NCBI RefSeq assembly: GCF_001613085.1
Contig: NZ_BDBR01000004.1
Span: 310,001 to 374,000 of the forward strand
Source: Nocardia salmonicida NBRC 13393
GTDB taxonomy: Bacteria; Actinomycetota; Actinomycetes; Mycobacteriales; Mycobacteriaceae
Length of the DNA stretch: 64,000 nucleotides
Direction of reading: 5' to 3'
Notes under the pieces: generated by a model
Told to the model about the DNA's origin: nothing
Database searches by the model: none
The model's input: only the letters and a program-made list of their open reading frames with translations
Made by a program: the position numbers and the translations under genes
In this document: positions 9,001 through 19,600 of the stretch, one piece after another
Layout: every line of letters starts with the position of its first letter
How positions within the stretch are numbered: the stretch's first letter is position 1

Positions 9001-12000
9001 ACCGACGCACCCACCGCGTGCAGCCGCACGCCCTCCCAGCTGAACGGCAACCGCAGGCGTGCACCGGGTTCGGTGTCGACCATGCCGTGCAGCGCGGCGT
9101 CGAGCAACGCGGGGTGCAGGTGGAACGCGGTGGTGTCGAGGTGGTCTGGCGCGGTGACGGTGGCGAACACGTCGTCCCCACGGCGCCACAACTGGCGAAC
9201 ACCCCGGAACAACGGTCCGTACTGATAGCCGAGTCGCTCGAGCCGCTGATAGAAGTCGGCGGTCTCGACCGGCACCGCGCCTTCGGGCGGCCACGGCGCC
9301 GCCGAGCCGGTGTCGGTCGCGGCGCGCTCGCCGAGCTCGCCGCACGAGCTGAGGGTGGCTTCGGCATGGCGGCGCCAGCCCGCACCCTCGCTGGAGTGCA
9401 CCGTCACCGAGTAACGGCCGTCTTGCGGTACATCGACGATGAGTTGGACGCGCACGTCATCGGTGCCGGTCAGCGTCAGCGGGGCGACGACGATGAGGTC
9501 GTCGACGCGGTCACATCCGACACTGTCGGCCGCCCGCAACAACAATTCGACGAACACCGTGCCCGCCACCACGATCTGGCCGTCGATCCGGTGATCGGCC
9601 AGCCACGGGTGCGTCCGCGTAGACAACACGCCGGTCAGGACGACGCGACCGCTGTCGGCGACCGAGATCTCCGCCCCGAGCAGGGGATGCGCCGCCGCGT
9701 CCAGACCCGAGGCCGTGACATCACCGGCACCGGCCTCGACCGTCAACCAGAAGCGCTGGTGCTCGAAAGCGTAGGTAGGCAACGTGATTCGTCGCCCGCT
9801 CGCCAGCGCGGGCAGTCCGGCCCAATTCACTGCGACGCCGGCCGAATAGGCGCGGGCCAGCGCGGTGTACACCGAGAGTTCCTCGTCCTGCGCGGGGCGC
9901 AGCAACGGCGCGACAACCGCGTTCGACGAACCGTCGTCGTCGGCGAGGACCAGCGACGACAGCGCCGCACCCGGCCCGACCTCCAGGAAAACGCCCACCC
10001 GACCGGATCCGCGCAACCAACTCAACCCATCGGCGAAGCGCACCGGGTCGCTGACATGGCCCACCCAGTACTCGGGCGAGCACAGCTCCGCCGCGGTGGC
10101 GCGTGCGCCGGTGCGGTTGGACACCACCGGAATCTTCGGCGCGTGATAGGTGAGATCGGCGCACACGGCGGCGAACTCGGCGAGCATCGGCGCCATCAAC
10201 GGCGAATGGAACGCATGGCTCACCCGCAGGCGTTTCACCGACGCCTCGTCGAAGTGCGCGGCGATCTCGGCGACGGCAGCGTCGGCCCCCGAGATCACCA
10301 CCGACCGGCGCGCGTTCACCGCGGCGATGCTCACCTGGGTGGACCGCTCGGCGATCAGCGCCGCGACGGTCTGCTCGTCGCTCGCGATCGACAGCATCGC
10401 CCCACCTTCGGGCAGCGACTGCATCAGGGTGCCGCGCGCCGCGACCAAGCGGGTGGCGTCGGCCAACGACCAGACCCCGGCCAGATACGCCGCGCTCACC
10501 TCGCCGATGGAGTGTCCGACGAGGAAATCCGGTCGCACACCGAATGATTCGAGCAACCGGAACAGTGCCACCTCGGTCGCGAACAACGCGGCCTGGGCGT
10601 AGCCGGTGCGGTCGAGCAGTCCCGGCTCGCCCGCGCCGTCGATGACGAGCTCGCGCAGGGATCGACCCAGTGTGTCGTCCAGGTGGGCGCACACCTCGTC
10701 GAAGGCGGCGGCGAAGACCGGATAGCGCGCAGCGAGCGTCGCGCCCATGCCGACCCGCTGAGCGCCCTGGCCAGGGAACAGCATCGCCACGCGGGCCGAG
10801 GAGTCCGCCGAGCCGAGGTGGACCGCGCTGGATTCGGTGCCCGCCGCCAGCGCCGCCAGCCCGGATTCGAGCTCGTCGCGACCGTGGCCCAGGATCACGG
10901 CTCGGTGACTGAACCGAGAACGGCTCACCGCCGCGCTGAAGCCCACATCGGCGGCCACGTGTTCGGGATGCTCGGCGAGCACCTCGGCGAGCCGGGTGGC
11001 GTTGGCGCGCAACGCCGCCGAAGTCTTGGCGGACAGGATCCACGGCGTCAGCGGTGCGTCGACCGGGGCAACGGTCAGCGGTTCGCCGGCCATGGCGTCG
11101 ACTGTGTCGGATTCGAGGATCACGTGCGCGTTGGTGCCGCTGATCCCGAACGACGACACCGCCGCGCGCCGGGGCCTGCCGGTCTCGGGCCACGGCCGGG
11201 CCGTAGTGACGAGTTCGATCGCGCCGCTGTCCCAATCCGCGTGCGGCGTGCGGTCATCGACGTGCAGCGTGGGCGGGACGACTCCGCCACGCATCGCAAG
11301 CACAGCCTTGATCACCCCGGCCACGCCCGCGGCGGCCTGGGTGTGGCCGATGTTCGATTTCGCCGATCCGAGCAGCAGCGGACGGGTCCGCCCCTGCCCG
11401 TAGGTGGCCAGCAGTGCCTGCACCTCGATCGGATCGCCCAGCCGGGTGCCCGTGCCGTGCCCTTCGACGAGGTCGATGTCGTCGGCGGTCAGGCCCGCGG
11501 CCGCCAGCGCCCGCCCGATCACCCGTTCCTGCGCCGGTCGGCTCGGCGCGGTCAAACCGTTCGACGCACCGTCCTGATTCACCGCGCTGCCGCGCAACAC
11601 GGCGAGGACTTGGTGGCCGAGACGTCGTGCGTCCGAGAGCTTTTCGACCAGCAGGACCGCCGCGCCCTCGGACCACCCGGTCCCATCGGCGGCCGCGGCA
11701 TAGGACTTGCACCGGCCGTCGGTGGCCAGCCCGCCCTGCATCGCGAACTCGGCGAACACCTTCGGCGTCGACATCACCGTGACGCCGCCGACCAGTGCCA
11801 TCGAACAGCCACCACGACGCAACTCCTGCGCCGCGGTATGCAACGCCACCAACGACGACGAACACGCCGTGTCGATGGTCACCGCCGGACCTGTGAGCCC
11901 GAGCGCGAAGGCGACCCGGCCGGACACGACACTGGCCAGACTGCCCGTGCGCAGATGGCCCTCCACCTGCTGGGGCACGGCGTGCAGGCGATCGGCGTAA

Positions 12001-12458
12001 TCGTGGTACATCACCCCCGCGTACACGCCGGTCTCGCTGCCGCGCAGGCTGACCGGATCGATACCCGCGCTCTCGATCGCCTCCCACCCGACCTCGAGCA
12101 GCAGCCGCTGCTGGGGGTCCATCGCGAGCGCCTCACGCGGCGAGATCCCGAAGAACGCCGGATCGAAATCCATGGCGTCGTACAGGAATCCACCGAGATG
12201 GGGATACGGCGGCGCGTCCGGTTCGTCGGCCCAGCCCCGGTCACCGGGGAAGTCGCCGATGCTGTCCGCGCCTTCGAGCAACTGCGTCCACCACCGGTCC
12301 GGCGAATCGGCGCCGCCGGGTAGTCGGCAGGCCATGCCCACAATGGCGATCGGTTCGGACAGCTGGGCACTGAGCTGATCGTTGCGCTTGCGTAGCTGAT
12401 CGCCTTCCAGCAGCGAACTACGGAGCGCTTCGACCAGTTCGTTGTCGTGTGGCGTCAT
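6069..12458 (-). CDS. Type I modular polyketide synthase, one complete module KS-AT-DH-ER-KR-ACP
   Basis: A 2129-aa protein. An N-terminal coiled docking helix (residues 1-30) precedes the KS (about 33-455; active Cys in DTACSSSL near 195, His in EGHGTGT and KSNIGH). The AT (about 555-855) has GHSIGE and HAFH, a malonyl-CoA signature. The DH (about 920-1200) has His in [13 protein letters not shown]; the usual Pro of HxxxGxxxxP is Ala here. The ER (about 1370-1675) has [10 protein letters not shown], the KR (about 1695-1875) has GGVGTIG and NYAAGNAY, and the ACP has GFDSL near 2010. The C-terminus ([12 protein letters not shown]) is a typical docking tail. The start is the ATG 8 bases after AGGAG, 11 bases past the previous stop. 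It should add one fully reduced acetate unit if the DH is active. Confidence 0.97.
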   Translation of the reverse strand: MTPHDNELVEALRSSLLEGDQLRKRNDQLSAQLSEPIAIVGMACRLPGGADSPDRWWTQLLEGADSIGDFPGDRGWADEPDAPPYPHLGGFLYDAMDFDPAFFGISPREALAMDPQQRLLLEVGWEAIESAGIDPVSLRGSETGVYAGVMYHDYADRLHAVPQQVEGHLRTGSLASVVSGRVAFALGLTGPAVTIDTACSSSLVALHTAAQELRRGGCSMALVGGVTVMSTPKVFAEFAMQGGLATDGRCKSYAAAADGTGWSEGAAVLLVEKLSDARRLGHQVLAVLRGSAVNQDGASNGLTAPSRPAQERVIGRALAAAGLTADDIDLVEGHGTGTRLGDPIEVQALLATYGQGRTRPLLLGSAKSNIGHTQAAAGVAGVIKAVLAMRGGVVPPTLHVDDRTPHADWDSGAIELVTTARPWPETGRPRRAAVSSFGISGTNAHVILESDTVDAMAGEPLTVAPVDAPLTPWILSAKTSAALRANATRLAEVLAEHPEHVAADVGFSAAVSRSRFSHRAVILGHGRDELESGLAALAAGTESSAVHLGSADSSARVAMLFPGQGAQRVGMGATLAARYPVFAAAFDEVCAHLDDTLGRSLRELVIDGAGEPGLLDRTGYAQAALFATEVALFRLLESFGVRPDFLVGHSIGEVSAAYLAGVWSLADATRLVAARGTLMQSLPEGGAMLSIASDEQTVAALIAERSTQVSIAAVNARRSVVISGADAAVAEIAAHFDEASVKRLRVSHAFHSPLMAPMLAEFAAVCADLTYHAPKIPVVSNRTGARATAAELCSPEYWVGHVSDPVRFADGLSWLRGSGRVGVFLEVGPGAALSSLVLADDDGSSNAVVAPLLRPAQDEELSVYTALARAYSAGVAVNWAGLPALASGRRITLPTYAFEHQRFWLTVEAGAGDVTASGLDAAAHPLLGAEISVADSGRVVLTGVLSTRTHPWLADHRIDGQIVVAGTVFVELLLRAADSVGCDRVDDLIVVAPLTLTGTDDVRVQLIVDVPQDGRYSVTVHSSEGAGWRRHAEATLSSCGELGERAATDTGSAAPWPPEGAVPVETADFYQRLERLGYQYGPLFRGVRQLWRRGDDVFATVTAPDHLDTTAFHLHPALLDAALHGMVDTEPGARLRLPFSWEGVRLHAVGASVLRVSLTATAPDRLRVTADDTAGRPVLSVDALLLRESAGSDERTRSSAHPLYAVEWIPLPGVALPSTPSAPVPSIADLEGTQSAPEHAVLVVASHGTDEPSEVRATTALVLDQVQRFLATERLTDTTLVVVTRGAVAVEVTDTVDLRGAAIWGLLRSAQTENPDRLVLLDLGPDTVLDDAVAATVAAGEPQVAWRGASASVPRMIRHDIHDVADPIRDPHWRLTIGEKGTLTTIGLTRLAEDPVPVLAPGRVRVRMRAAGINFRDVLISIGMYPNPDAVLGGEGAGVVVDVAPDVTDFAPGDRVMGLFDGVGSTVVTDHRTIVRIPAGWSFHQAASVPVVYLTAYYGLLDLANLRAGQSLLIHAATGGVGTAARQLAKHWGARVYATASPGKQNVLVADGLAPERIANSRTLDFEEQFRVATDGDGVDVVLDSLAGEFVDASLRLLPRGGQFVEMGMTDRRDPAVIAAEYPGVGYHSFLITEVAPDRIAQMLAEIVALFDAGALTPPPVTTWDVRQATSALRFVSQARQVGKVVLTVPPPLDPSRTVMITGGVGTIGAALARHVVAEYGVQRVLLTSRRGAETPGAAELVAELREGGAEATVAACDVADRAALAAVLAGIDPERPLGAVIHCAGTVSDAAFEKLTVEDLDRVLPAKVDAAWNLYEQTRDLDLSALVLFSSAAGVLGNAGQANYAAGNAYLDGLAVRAARSAVPATSLAWGLWAQRSGVSGHLAQRDLDRMARNGFTPLSTAEALGLFDAALTSGTPASVPMRIDVAAARASATAGSPVPTMLSTIVRMRRNAQSASVSENTALLLVGRSGADQRRVVSELLARHVATVLGRVADEALDPQQRFVDMGFDSLTTVELRNHLKKSMGVMLSTTVMFDYPTPYALTEHLCGLLASDADAVAPLLGELTALLDRLGGADPSDAERDRAVAGLLEAAQRLRGPQQPDVVGDRIDLADDTAIFEFIDSNPASA

Positions 12459-12469
12459 GGCTACGGCTC

Positions 12470-13807
12470 CTAGTTGCGGCCGCAGCCGCTGCCACGCAGC
12501 GCGGCGATATCGATGAGGTCGGCCATGGCGGCGTAACCCGCGGGACCGACGTGGTTGTCCAGGCCCCGGTACTGCGACAGGATGATCGCGTCGGCGTTCG
12601 GGTCGGCCAGCAACGCGTCGTAGTCGACGACGCCGTCAGCGATCTGCTGCGTGCGCACCCAGTCGTTGAGTTCGACCCGGCGCTGATCGGAGAACGGTGC
12701 GAAGTTGCCCGCCAGCAGCGAGTACTTCAGCGGCGGATTGGTGCCGAGCACCACCCGGATGCCCGCGGCCTGCAACCGGTACACGGCCTCGGTGTAGCCG
12801 GCGATCATCTCCGCGGTCGTCGCCCACTCGGGGATCGCGAAGTCGTTGGCGCCGAACATGACGATCGCGTCGGTGACTCCGGCCACCTCGAGCACGTCGG
12901 GCTGGATCCGGGTCAGGCCACGGGGTCCGAGTTGCGGCAGGGTACGCAACGGATCGTCGAGCAGCCGATTGCCCCAGATACCCGAGTTGACCACCGAGAC
13001 CGGGATACCCGCCGCGTCGAGTCGATGTTGCAGGAAGTCGGTCGGGCGCAGGTTCTGGTCCACGGCCGCCGGTGACTGCGGCACCTCGGAGTAGCCGCTG
13101 CCGACGAAACCCTCGGTGATCGAATCGCCGAAGGCCACCAGCGTCGACGCAGAAGCCGGGGCGAGCACGTCGACACCGGCGACGTACAGCACCGAAGTCG
13201 TTGTGCGGTCCAGCGATCCGCCGCCGAGCTCGTGCGTCTGATCACCGGTGCCCGGCGAACCGTAGTAACTGGTCGCCATGCCCTGCAGGTGTTCGGTCGG
13301 CGCGCGTGAGCTGCCGGGAACGTACACGCTCACCGCCAGCGGTTCGAACGAACCGAACGACAGGGAGACCGGGTCACTGACCACGTCGCCGCCCGCCGGG
13401 ACCGTCACCGACGACGCACCGTCGAAGGTCACCGTCCGCAGCGAGTCGGACGAGACCTGCGGTCCCCCGGCCTGTTTGCCGACCGTCACCGAGGTGAAGG
13501 TCACCTCGGCGGGGCTGAGCCGGTTGGTCAGGTGCACGCGCAGGGTCGCGCCCGCCCGATGCGGGGTGATCACCATGCGGTAGGTCTGGTCACCCACCGA
13601 CGTGATCGGATCGAACGAGAAGTCCGCCAGCGACGCCGAATCCGACGGCGCGGCCATCCAGGTCGCCACCCAGTGGTCTCCCCCGCAACCACCGCCGACC
13701 GGAGCCGACCCGGCAGACCCAGCGGTGACCGCGACGAACCCCGCGAACAGCGGCACTATCGCCAGCACTCGCCAGTTGGCCCGGTTGCGTCGGCGTGTCA
13801 TCGCCAT
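12470..13807 (-). CDS. Secreted SGNH/GDSL hydrolase
   Basis: The likely protein has 445 aa, starting at the ATG 13807, 7 bases after GGAG; a second ATG at 13801 forms an ATGA overlap with the upstream stop. Arg-rich residues and a hydrophobic stretch ([17 protein letters not shown]) form a signal peptide. About 200 residues of beta-rich sequence follow, then the SGNH domain with block [10 protein letters not shown], the Gly of GIWGNRL, block III FGANDF and the block V Asp/His in [10 protein letters not shown]. This is an exported esterase or lipase. It lies inside the PKS operon between the hydroxylase and a PKS, so it may act on the exported product or the cell envelope; the substrate is unknown. 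Confidence 0.88.
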   Translation of the reverse strand: MAMTRRRNRANWRVLAIVPLFAGFVAVTAGSAGSAPVGGGCGGDHWVATWMAAPSDSASLADFSFDPITSVGDQTYRMVITPHRAGATLRVHLTNRLSPAEVTFTSVTVGKQAGGPQVSSDSLRTVTFDGASSVTVPAGGDVVSDPVSLSFGSFEPLAVSVYVPGSSRAPTEHLQGMATSYYGSPGTGDQTHELGGGSLDRTTTSVLYVAGVDVLAPASASTLVAFGDSITEGFVGSGYSEVPQSPAAVDQNLRPTDFLQHRLDAAGIPVSVVNSGIWGNRLLDDPLRTLPQLGPRGLTRIQPDVLEVAGVTDAIVMFGANDFAIPEWATTAEMIAGYTEAVYRLQAAGIRVVLGTNPPLKYSLLAGNFAPFSDQRRVELNDWVRTQQIADGVVDYDALLADPNADAIILSQYRGLDNHVGPAGYAAMADLIDIAALRGSGCGRN

Positions 13808-15576
13808 CCACTTGCTCCTATGTTCGCGAAGGCGGCGCGCAACGCGGCCGCCGGATTGTCGTTCGTACCCAGGCTGCGCCAGCACACATGGTGGTCGGGG
13901 CGGACCAGGATCGCCCCGTCGTCGGCGATCTCGCGGACCCGCGACCAGGCGCCGTTTTCGCGATAGGTGGCCGCGCTGTGGTCGTCGCCGATGGTCGCGA
14001 CCACGAACGGGGCAGCAGGATCGGCGCTGAGCTCACGCACGGCGTCGAGCCACGGCTGCCCCGCGGGACCGACCAGCAGCACCGGGCGGTCGCGGGGAAC
14101 CAGGTCCAATGTCGAGAGCCGGGTGCCGTCCTTTTCCACCCACGCGTGCGGCAACCGGTGCCCCGGCCGCGTGGTGGGGTGGTAGATATCGCCCATCGGC
14201 TCGCGGGGCGGTGCCGTGGTGCCATCGGGGGTGAGGGCGCCCTCGGCGTAGGCCAGGCCGAGTTCCATGTCGTGCGCCTGGCAGTCGACCCGGTGGGTGC
14301 GGAACACCTCACCGGCGCGCGCCCTGGTCGTCGCGCCACGACGGGAATCCTCGAAGTACACGTGGAAGAACGCGGGCCGCACCAGCCGCGGCACCTGGGG
14401 ACCGAAGCCGAGCGCGTTCTCGGTGATCAGCTCGGTGTTCTTCAGGATGCCCAGCGCCCAGTCCAGGTTGTCCCGGCCGATCGGGCGCCGCTCGGATTCG
14501 TAGCTGTCGAGCAGGGAGGCCTGCGACCGCCCCGACTCCACGGCCGCGATCTTCCAGGCCAGATTGTGTCCGTCCTGGATGGCGGTGTTCAGGCCGAGAC
14601 CCGCGGCCGGTGGCATGCGGTGCGCCGCGTCGCCGGCCAGGAACACATTGCCCACCCGGTACTTCGCCGCGAGCACCGCGTCGACGGTCCAGCTGCTCAC
14701 CTTGTGCAGAGTGATCGGCAGGTCCGGCGCCTTGAGCACATCGCGAATCCGTTGCAGCAGCGCGTCTTTGCGGGTACGGGCCGGATCGTCGGCGTCCGCG
14801 GTGAAGTGCAGACCCCATTCCTCGGAGAATTTGCCCCAGGTGGGGCCCATCTGCACCAGCATCGCGCCGGACAACTCGGCCTGTTCGGGGTTGATGAAGA
14901 AGGTGATCAGGGCGCCGTCGTGCTGCCAGCGCGACAGGTCGGCCGAGAAATGCGCCGTCGTGACCTGGTGGAACTTCGGCCACCCCTCCATCTTCACCTT
15001 CAGCCGCGGCCCCACGGTGCGACCGCCGTCGGCGGCGATCAGGTACTTGGCCCGCACCGTCGACTCCACGCCGTCGGCGTCGCGCAGCCGGGCCACGATC
15101 GTCGATCCCTCGTCGACCCAGTCGAGCAGTTCACACCCGTACCGGACGCGACCGGGCGCACGCTGCTCCGCCAGGTCACGCAGGATCGGCTCCAGCCGGA
15201 TCTGTGGCAGGTTGGTCGAATCGACCGGGCTGTCGCCCGCGTAGCGTTCGCTCAGCGAGCCCGCCCCGAAGGCGTCGAGTTCGTAGAGCACCTTGCCGTC
15301 GTAGGGGCCTCGGCCGGTCAGCGAGGTCTGCCACACCACCTTGCCGAACTTGTCCAGTGGCGCGCCGACCGCGGTGATCGCGTCGGCGACCCCGTGCTGG
15401 CGGTACAGCTCCATCGTCCGCTGGCTCAGGTAATGGGCCTTCGGCAGCCGCGACGTCTCGCCACGTTGCTCGATCAGCAGATGATCCACGCCGAGATTGG
15501 AGAGGAAGATCGACGTGGACAACCCACACCCGCCCGCGCCGACGATCAGTACGGTGACGTTGTCCGACTGTGTCAT
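13798..15576 (-). CDS. FAD-binding aromatic monooxygenase (phenol hydroxylase/PHBH type)
   Basis: The protein has 592 aa from the ATG at 15576, which has GGAG 7 bases upstream; the frame continues further upstream but without a good start. The N-terminal VGAGGCGLS is the FAD dinucleotide motif, the middle DG motif is AADGG near residue 190, and GDAAHRMPPAAGLGLN near residue 300 is the second FAD signature of the FAD_binding_3 (PF01494) family. The C-terminal 150 residues resemble the thioredoxin-like domain of this group. It uses NAD(P)H and O2 to hydroxylate or Baeyer-Villiger-oxidise a substrate, presumably the polyketide. Its stop overlaps the SGNH hydrolase start. Confidence 0.9.
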   Translation of the reverse strand: MTQSDNVTVLIVGAGGCGLSTSIFLSNLGVDHLLIEQRGETSRLPKAHYLSQRTMELYRQHGVADAITAVGAPLDKFGKVVWQTSLTGRGPYDGKVLYELDAFGAGSLSERYAGDSPVDSTNLPQIRLEPILRDLAEQRAPGRVRYGCELLDWVDEGSTIVARLRDADGVESTVRAKYLIAADGGRTVGPRLKVKMEGWPKFHQVTTAHFSADLSRWQHDGALITFFINPEQAELSGAMLVQMGPTWGKFSEEWGLHFTADADDPARTRKDALLQRIRDVLKAPDLPITLHKVSSWTVDAVLAAKYRVGNVFLAGDAAHRMPPAAGLGLNTAIQDGHNLAWKIAAVESGRSQASLLDSYESERRPIGRDNLDWALGILKNTELITENALGFGPQVPRLVRPAFFHVYFEDSRRGATTRARAGEVFRTHRVDCQAHDMELGLAYAEGALTPDGTTAPPREPMGDIYHPTTRPGHRLPHAWVEKDGTRLSTLDLVPRDRPVLLVGPAGQPWLDAVRELSADPAAPFVVATIGDDHSAATYRENGAWSRVREIADDGAILVRPDHHVCWRSLGTNDNPAAALRAAFANIGASGWR

Positions 15577-15589
15577 TGGTGCGCTCCGA

Positions 15590-16531
15590 TCAATTGTGGC
15601 TGTGCCCGGCGGCCATACCGGGTGTGACCGGATGCGGATCGGCACCGGCCTCGAGCTCGTCGGGCCAGACCGGGTACGGGAACGCGGTGTCCATGCCGCC
15701 GACCACCCCGGGAATGTCGCCGAACGGGCTCAGGTCCGTGGCCACCGGCGTCGTGGGGTTCGAAGGGTCGAGGAAAATGTGTACGTCCCAGCCGCGCGGA
15801 TGGACCAGCCCGGACGGTGTCGACCCACCCGGCAGTGGGGTCTCGCCCCGCTTCTGGCCGAGATAGTCCTCCTGCGGCGGCATCATGTACATGTCGAACT
15901 TGGGGAAGGTGTGCACGCCACGCTCATGGAAGGCCCAGTCGCCGCGGAACATGCACAGTCCCACCTCGTTCGGGGTCTCACCGGGGATGTAGACACCGGC
16001 GTAGAACCAGCCGACCAGGTCGTACGGGAACGCAGGCGTCACGGCGTCGTGGTAGTCGAAGCCGGTCTGTCGTGAGCGGTAGAACAACCCCGCGGGCTTG
16101 CCGCTGACCACGGTGTCGCGGCCCGGGTTCATGCCGGGCATCTGCTTGCCGATGATCTGCAGTGCCTGGTTCAGGTCGAGCAGCGCCACACCCATCCGCT
16201 CGTACTGCACCCAGCCGTGCGAGTCGGGACCATAGGTGCCCGCGGCCGCCAGCGGCGCCAGGTCCTCCGGGCCGTTGAGCGTCCGCAGCGGACCGAGCAG
16301 GTCGAACACGCGCTGCTGGTCGGCCCGCAGCGACTCGGTGCGCTGTTCGGCGGTACACCGATCGCTCGCGATCGGCACTCCCGGTTTCGCCACGGCAGTC
16401 GGTGACGCCACGACGTTGGTGATCACCGCCAACGCGGACACCAGGAGGGTTCCGGGCACCGTCAGCCGTCGGCGCCACGCTCCCGGTGCGGTGCGCATCG
16501 CTCCGGCGGCACCATGATGTCGCATTCGCAT
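15590..16531 (-). CDS. Secreted protein of unknown function, PKS operon
   Basis: A 313-aa protein with an Arg-rich n-region and a hydrophobic signal segment (LLVSALAVITNVVASPTAVA), so probably exported. The mature part is rich in Trp, Tyr, Pro and Gly and ends with a His-containing tail (GMAAGHSHN), which might bind a metal. I do not recognise the family. It lies between a PKS (120 bases downstream of its stop) and the FAD monooxygenase (13 bases before it), so it belongs to the biosynthetic operon. AAGGAA precedes the ATG at 16531; the ATG at 16525 is an alternative. Export and operon membership are supported; function is not. Confidence 0.75.
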   Translation of the reverse strand: MRMRHHGAAGAMRTAPGAWRRRLTVPGTLLVSALAVITNVVASPTAVAKPGVPIASDRCTAEQRTESLRADQQRVFDLLGPLRTLNGPEDLAPLAAAGTYGPDSHGWVQYERMGVALLDLNQALQIIGKQMPGMNPGRDTVVSGKPAGLFYRSRQTGFDYHDAVTPAFPYDLVGWFYAGVYIPGETPNEVGLCMFRGDWAFHERGVHTFPKFDMYMMPPQEDYLGQKRGETPLPGGSTPSGLVHPRGWDVHIFLDPSNPTTPVATDLSPFGDIPGVVGGMDTAFPYPVWPDELEAGADPHPVTPGMAAGHSHN

Positions 16532-16651
16532 GAGGTCGGTATTTCCTTTCTGACGACCCGACGCCGTCTTCGACGACGCCGGGTCAGGGGTGAAATGACA
16601 AACTGTGCCGCCGCCGTCCGCTGCGGTGCCCGGGATGCGGCGGCGGCCGAC

Positions 16652-19600
16652 CTACCCCAGGCTCGCGGGGTCGTTGTCGAAGAACTCGAACAGTTCGTCG
16701 TCGGCGGCGCTGCCGAGTTCGGAGATCACGGCATCGTCTTCCTCGCCCCGCACCGCGCGAAGGAGCGCGTCGAGGCGGTCGGCGATGTCCACCCGTTCGG
16801 CACTGCTCAGTGCCGCTGCCGCGAAACCCGAAGCGACGGTGTCGATCTCGGCGAGGATGCGCGCCGCGGCCGCGTCGGCCGGGACGATCTCCTCGCACAT
16901 GTACTGCGCCAGGATGGCCGGCGTCGGGTAGTCGAACACCACGGTCGTGGTCAGTTTGAGCCCGGTCGCCGACTTGAGCCGGTTACGGAACTCCACCGCG
17001 CCGAGGGAGTCGAAGCCGAGGTCGGTGAACGCCTGGCCCGGTCCGATCTCGTCGGGCGAATCGTGCCCGAGCACCGCGGCGGCATGCGACCTGATCAGGT
17101 TGAGCATCGTGCGCTCCTGATCCACCGGACTCATCGCGAGCAGGCTCTTCGCCAACGACGAGGACTCGCCCGCCTCGCCCGCGCCACCACTGGCCCGGCG
17201 AGGCGCGGCCCGCAGCAGACCACGCAGCGGCGGTGGCAACAGCGTCGGGTCGTCGGCACCCGCGGCCCTGATCGCCGCGAGATCGAGTCGCGCGGCCACT
17301 GTGAGTGCCGCACCCATCGACAGCGCGTTGTCGAACATGACCACACCGTCGGTGGTGTCGATGCCGATCATGCCGTCGCGACGCATGCGTGCCCGGTCGA
17401 TGTCCGACAGTTCGGCGGTGATGCCGCTGGCCTGCGCCCACAGTCCCCACGCGATCGAGGTCGCGGGCAATCCGAGTCGCTGCCGGTGCTGGGCCAGCGC
17501 GTCGAGATAGACGTTGGCCGCGGCGTAGTTCGCCTGACCCGGACCGCCGAGCACACCGGCTACCGAGGAATAGAGCACGAACTCCGCCAACGCCAGATCC
17601 TGGGTGGCCTCGTGGAGGTTCCACGCGGCATCGACCTTCGGCCGCAGCGCGGTCTCCAGGCTCTTCGGGGTCTGTGCCCCGAACACCGCGTCGTCGGTCA
17701 CGCCCGCCGTGTGCACGACCGCGGTCAGCGGGTGTGCCTGCGGGATGTCGGCCAGCAGCGCTGCCAGTGCGTCGCGGTCGGCGACATCACACGCGGCGAT
17801 CTCGACTTCGGCACCGAGCGCGATCAATTCCTCGCGCAGCGCGCTCGCACCCGCCGCCGCCGAACCACTACGGCTGGTCAGCAGCAGGTGACGCATGCCC
17901 CTGGCCTGCACCAGGTGGCGAGCGATCTCCCCGCCGAGCACGCCCGTACCGCCGGTGACGAGCACCGTGCCTTCGGGATCGAGCAGGGCCGGAATCGTCA
18001 GCACGTTCTTGCCGACGTGCCTGGCCTGGCTGAGGAAGCGGAACGCCTCCGGTGCCCGGCGCACATCCCAGGTGGTGACCGGAAGTGGCTGCAGCGCACC
18101 GGATGCGAACAGCGCCACCAGGTCGGTGAGGATCTCGTGCAGCCGGTCGGGTCCGGCTTCCATCAGCACGAATCCGCGGTAGGCGACACCGGGATACTCC
18201 TGCGCGATCTTCTCCGGATCACGCACGTCGGTCTGGCCCATCTCGATGAACCGACCGCCGCGCGGCAGCAGCCGCAGGGACGCGTCGACGAAATCGCCTG
18301 CCAGCGAGTCGAGCACCACGTCCACGCCGCGCCCGTCGGTCGCGGCCAAGAACTTCTGCTCGAAGTCGAGGGTGCGCGAGTTCCCGATGTGGGCGTCGTC
18401 GTAGCCGATCTCGCGCAGGGTCTTCCACTTCGGCTCGCTGGCCGTCGCGTAGACCTCGAGCCCGAGGTGCCTGGCCAGCTGGGTCGCCGCCATACCGACA
18501 CCACCGGTGGCGGCGTGGATGAGCAGCGACTCCCCTGCCTGCACGCCGGCCAGGTCGACCAGCGAGTAGTAGGCGGTACCGAAGACCGCGGGAACGGCCG
18601 CCGCTTGCGCGTAGGTCCACCCTTCGGGCATCGCGGCCACCATGCGCTGATCGGAAACGACGGTGGAACCGAGCCCGGAGAACAGGCCCATCACCTTGTC
18701 GCCGATGGCGAACTCGGTGACATCGTCGGCGACGTCGACGATGATGCCGGCGCCTTCACCGCCGATCGGCGCGTCCGGATCCGGGTACATGCCGAGCACG
18801 ATCAGCACGTCGCGGAAGTTCATTCCGGAGGCACGCAGTTGCACCCGCACCTCACCCGACTGCAAGGGCTCGCTGTCGGAACTCTCGACCAGCACGATGT
18901 TGTCGCCGTGCAGCGTGCCCTTGCCGAGCGAGGTCAGCAGCCATGGCTGGGTACCGACCCGGGCGGACCCGGCCGCGCTGTCCGCGCCGGGACGGGCGAG
19001 GCGGGGGACGTGCGGCACGCCGCGCCGGAACGCTACCTGCCCCTCGGAACCGCCGAGCGTCGCGGCGACGGCGGCGCGGTAGTCGTCCGCGTCGTCGACG
19101 TCGACAAGCTGGATGCGGTCGGGCTGCTCGGCCTGTGCGCTGCGCAGCAAGCCCCACACCGGTGCCACCGCAAGGTCGCCGATCGCCTCGGCTCCTTCGA
19201 TCGAGACCGCGTGGCTGGTGACCACCACGAGGGTGGCGTCGGCGTTGCGCTCGTCGGCGAGCACGTCCTGTACCCGCCGCAGCACCGTGGTCACCGTGGT
19301 GCGCACCGCGTCCGGGCCGGGCACTTCGGGGGTGTCGCTGCCGAAGCGCAGCACCACGGCCTTGTCGCTCCCGGTGGTGACCACCTCTTCGTACTCGTTC
19401 TCGACGTCGGCGTAGGGCTCCCAGTTCCCCTGTGCCGCTTCGATAACCGGCTGCGGCACCCAGGTGAGGGCGTACAGACCCTCGGCGGCCGCCGTCTTCG
19501 TGGACCCGCCGAGCGCGTCACGTGACATTGCCCGCAGCGACAGTCCGTCCACCGTGACGACCGGTGCGCCCGCCGCGTCGACCGCGGTGATCGACATCCG

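Noticed and set aside
16514..19525. 1003-codon plus-strand frame opposite the PKS
   Set aside because: Antisense shadow of a PKS with all catalytic motifs; no ribosome binding site or motifs.
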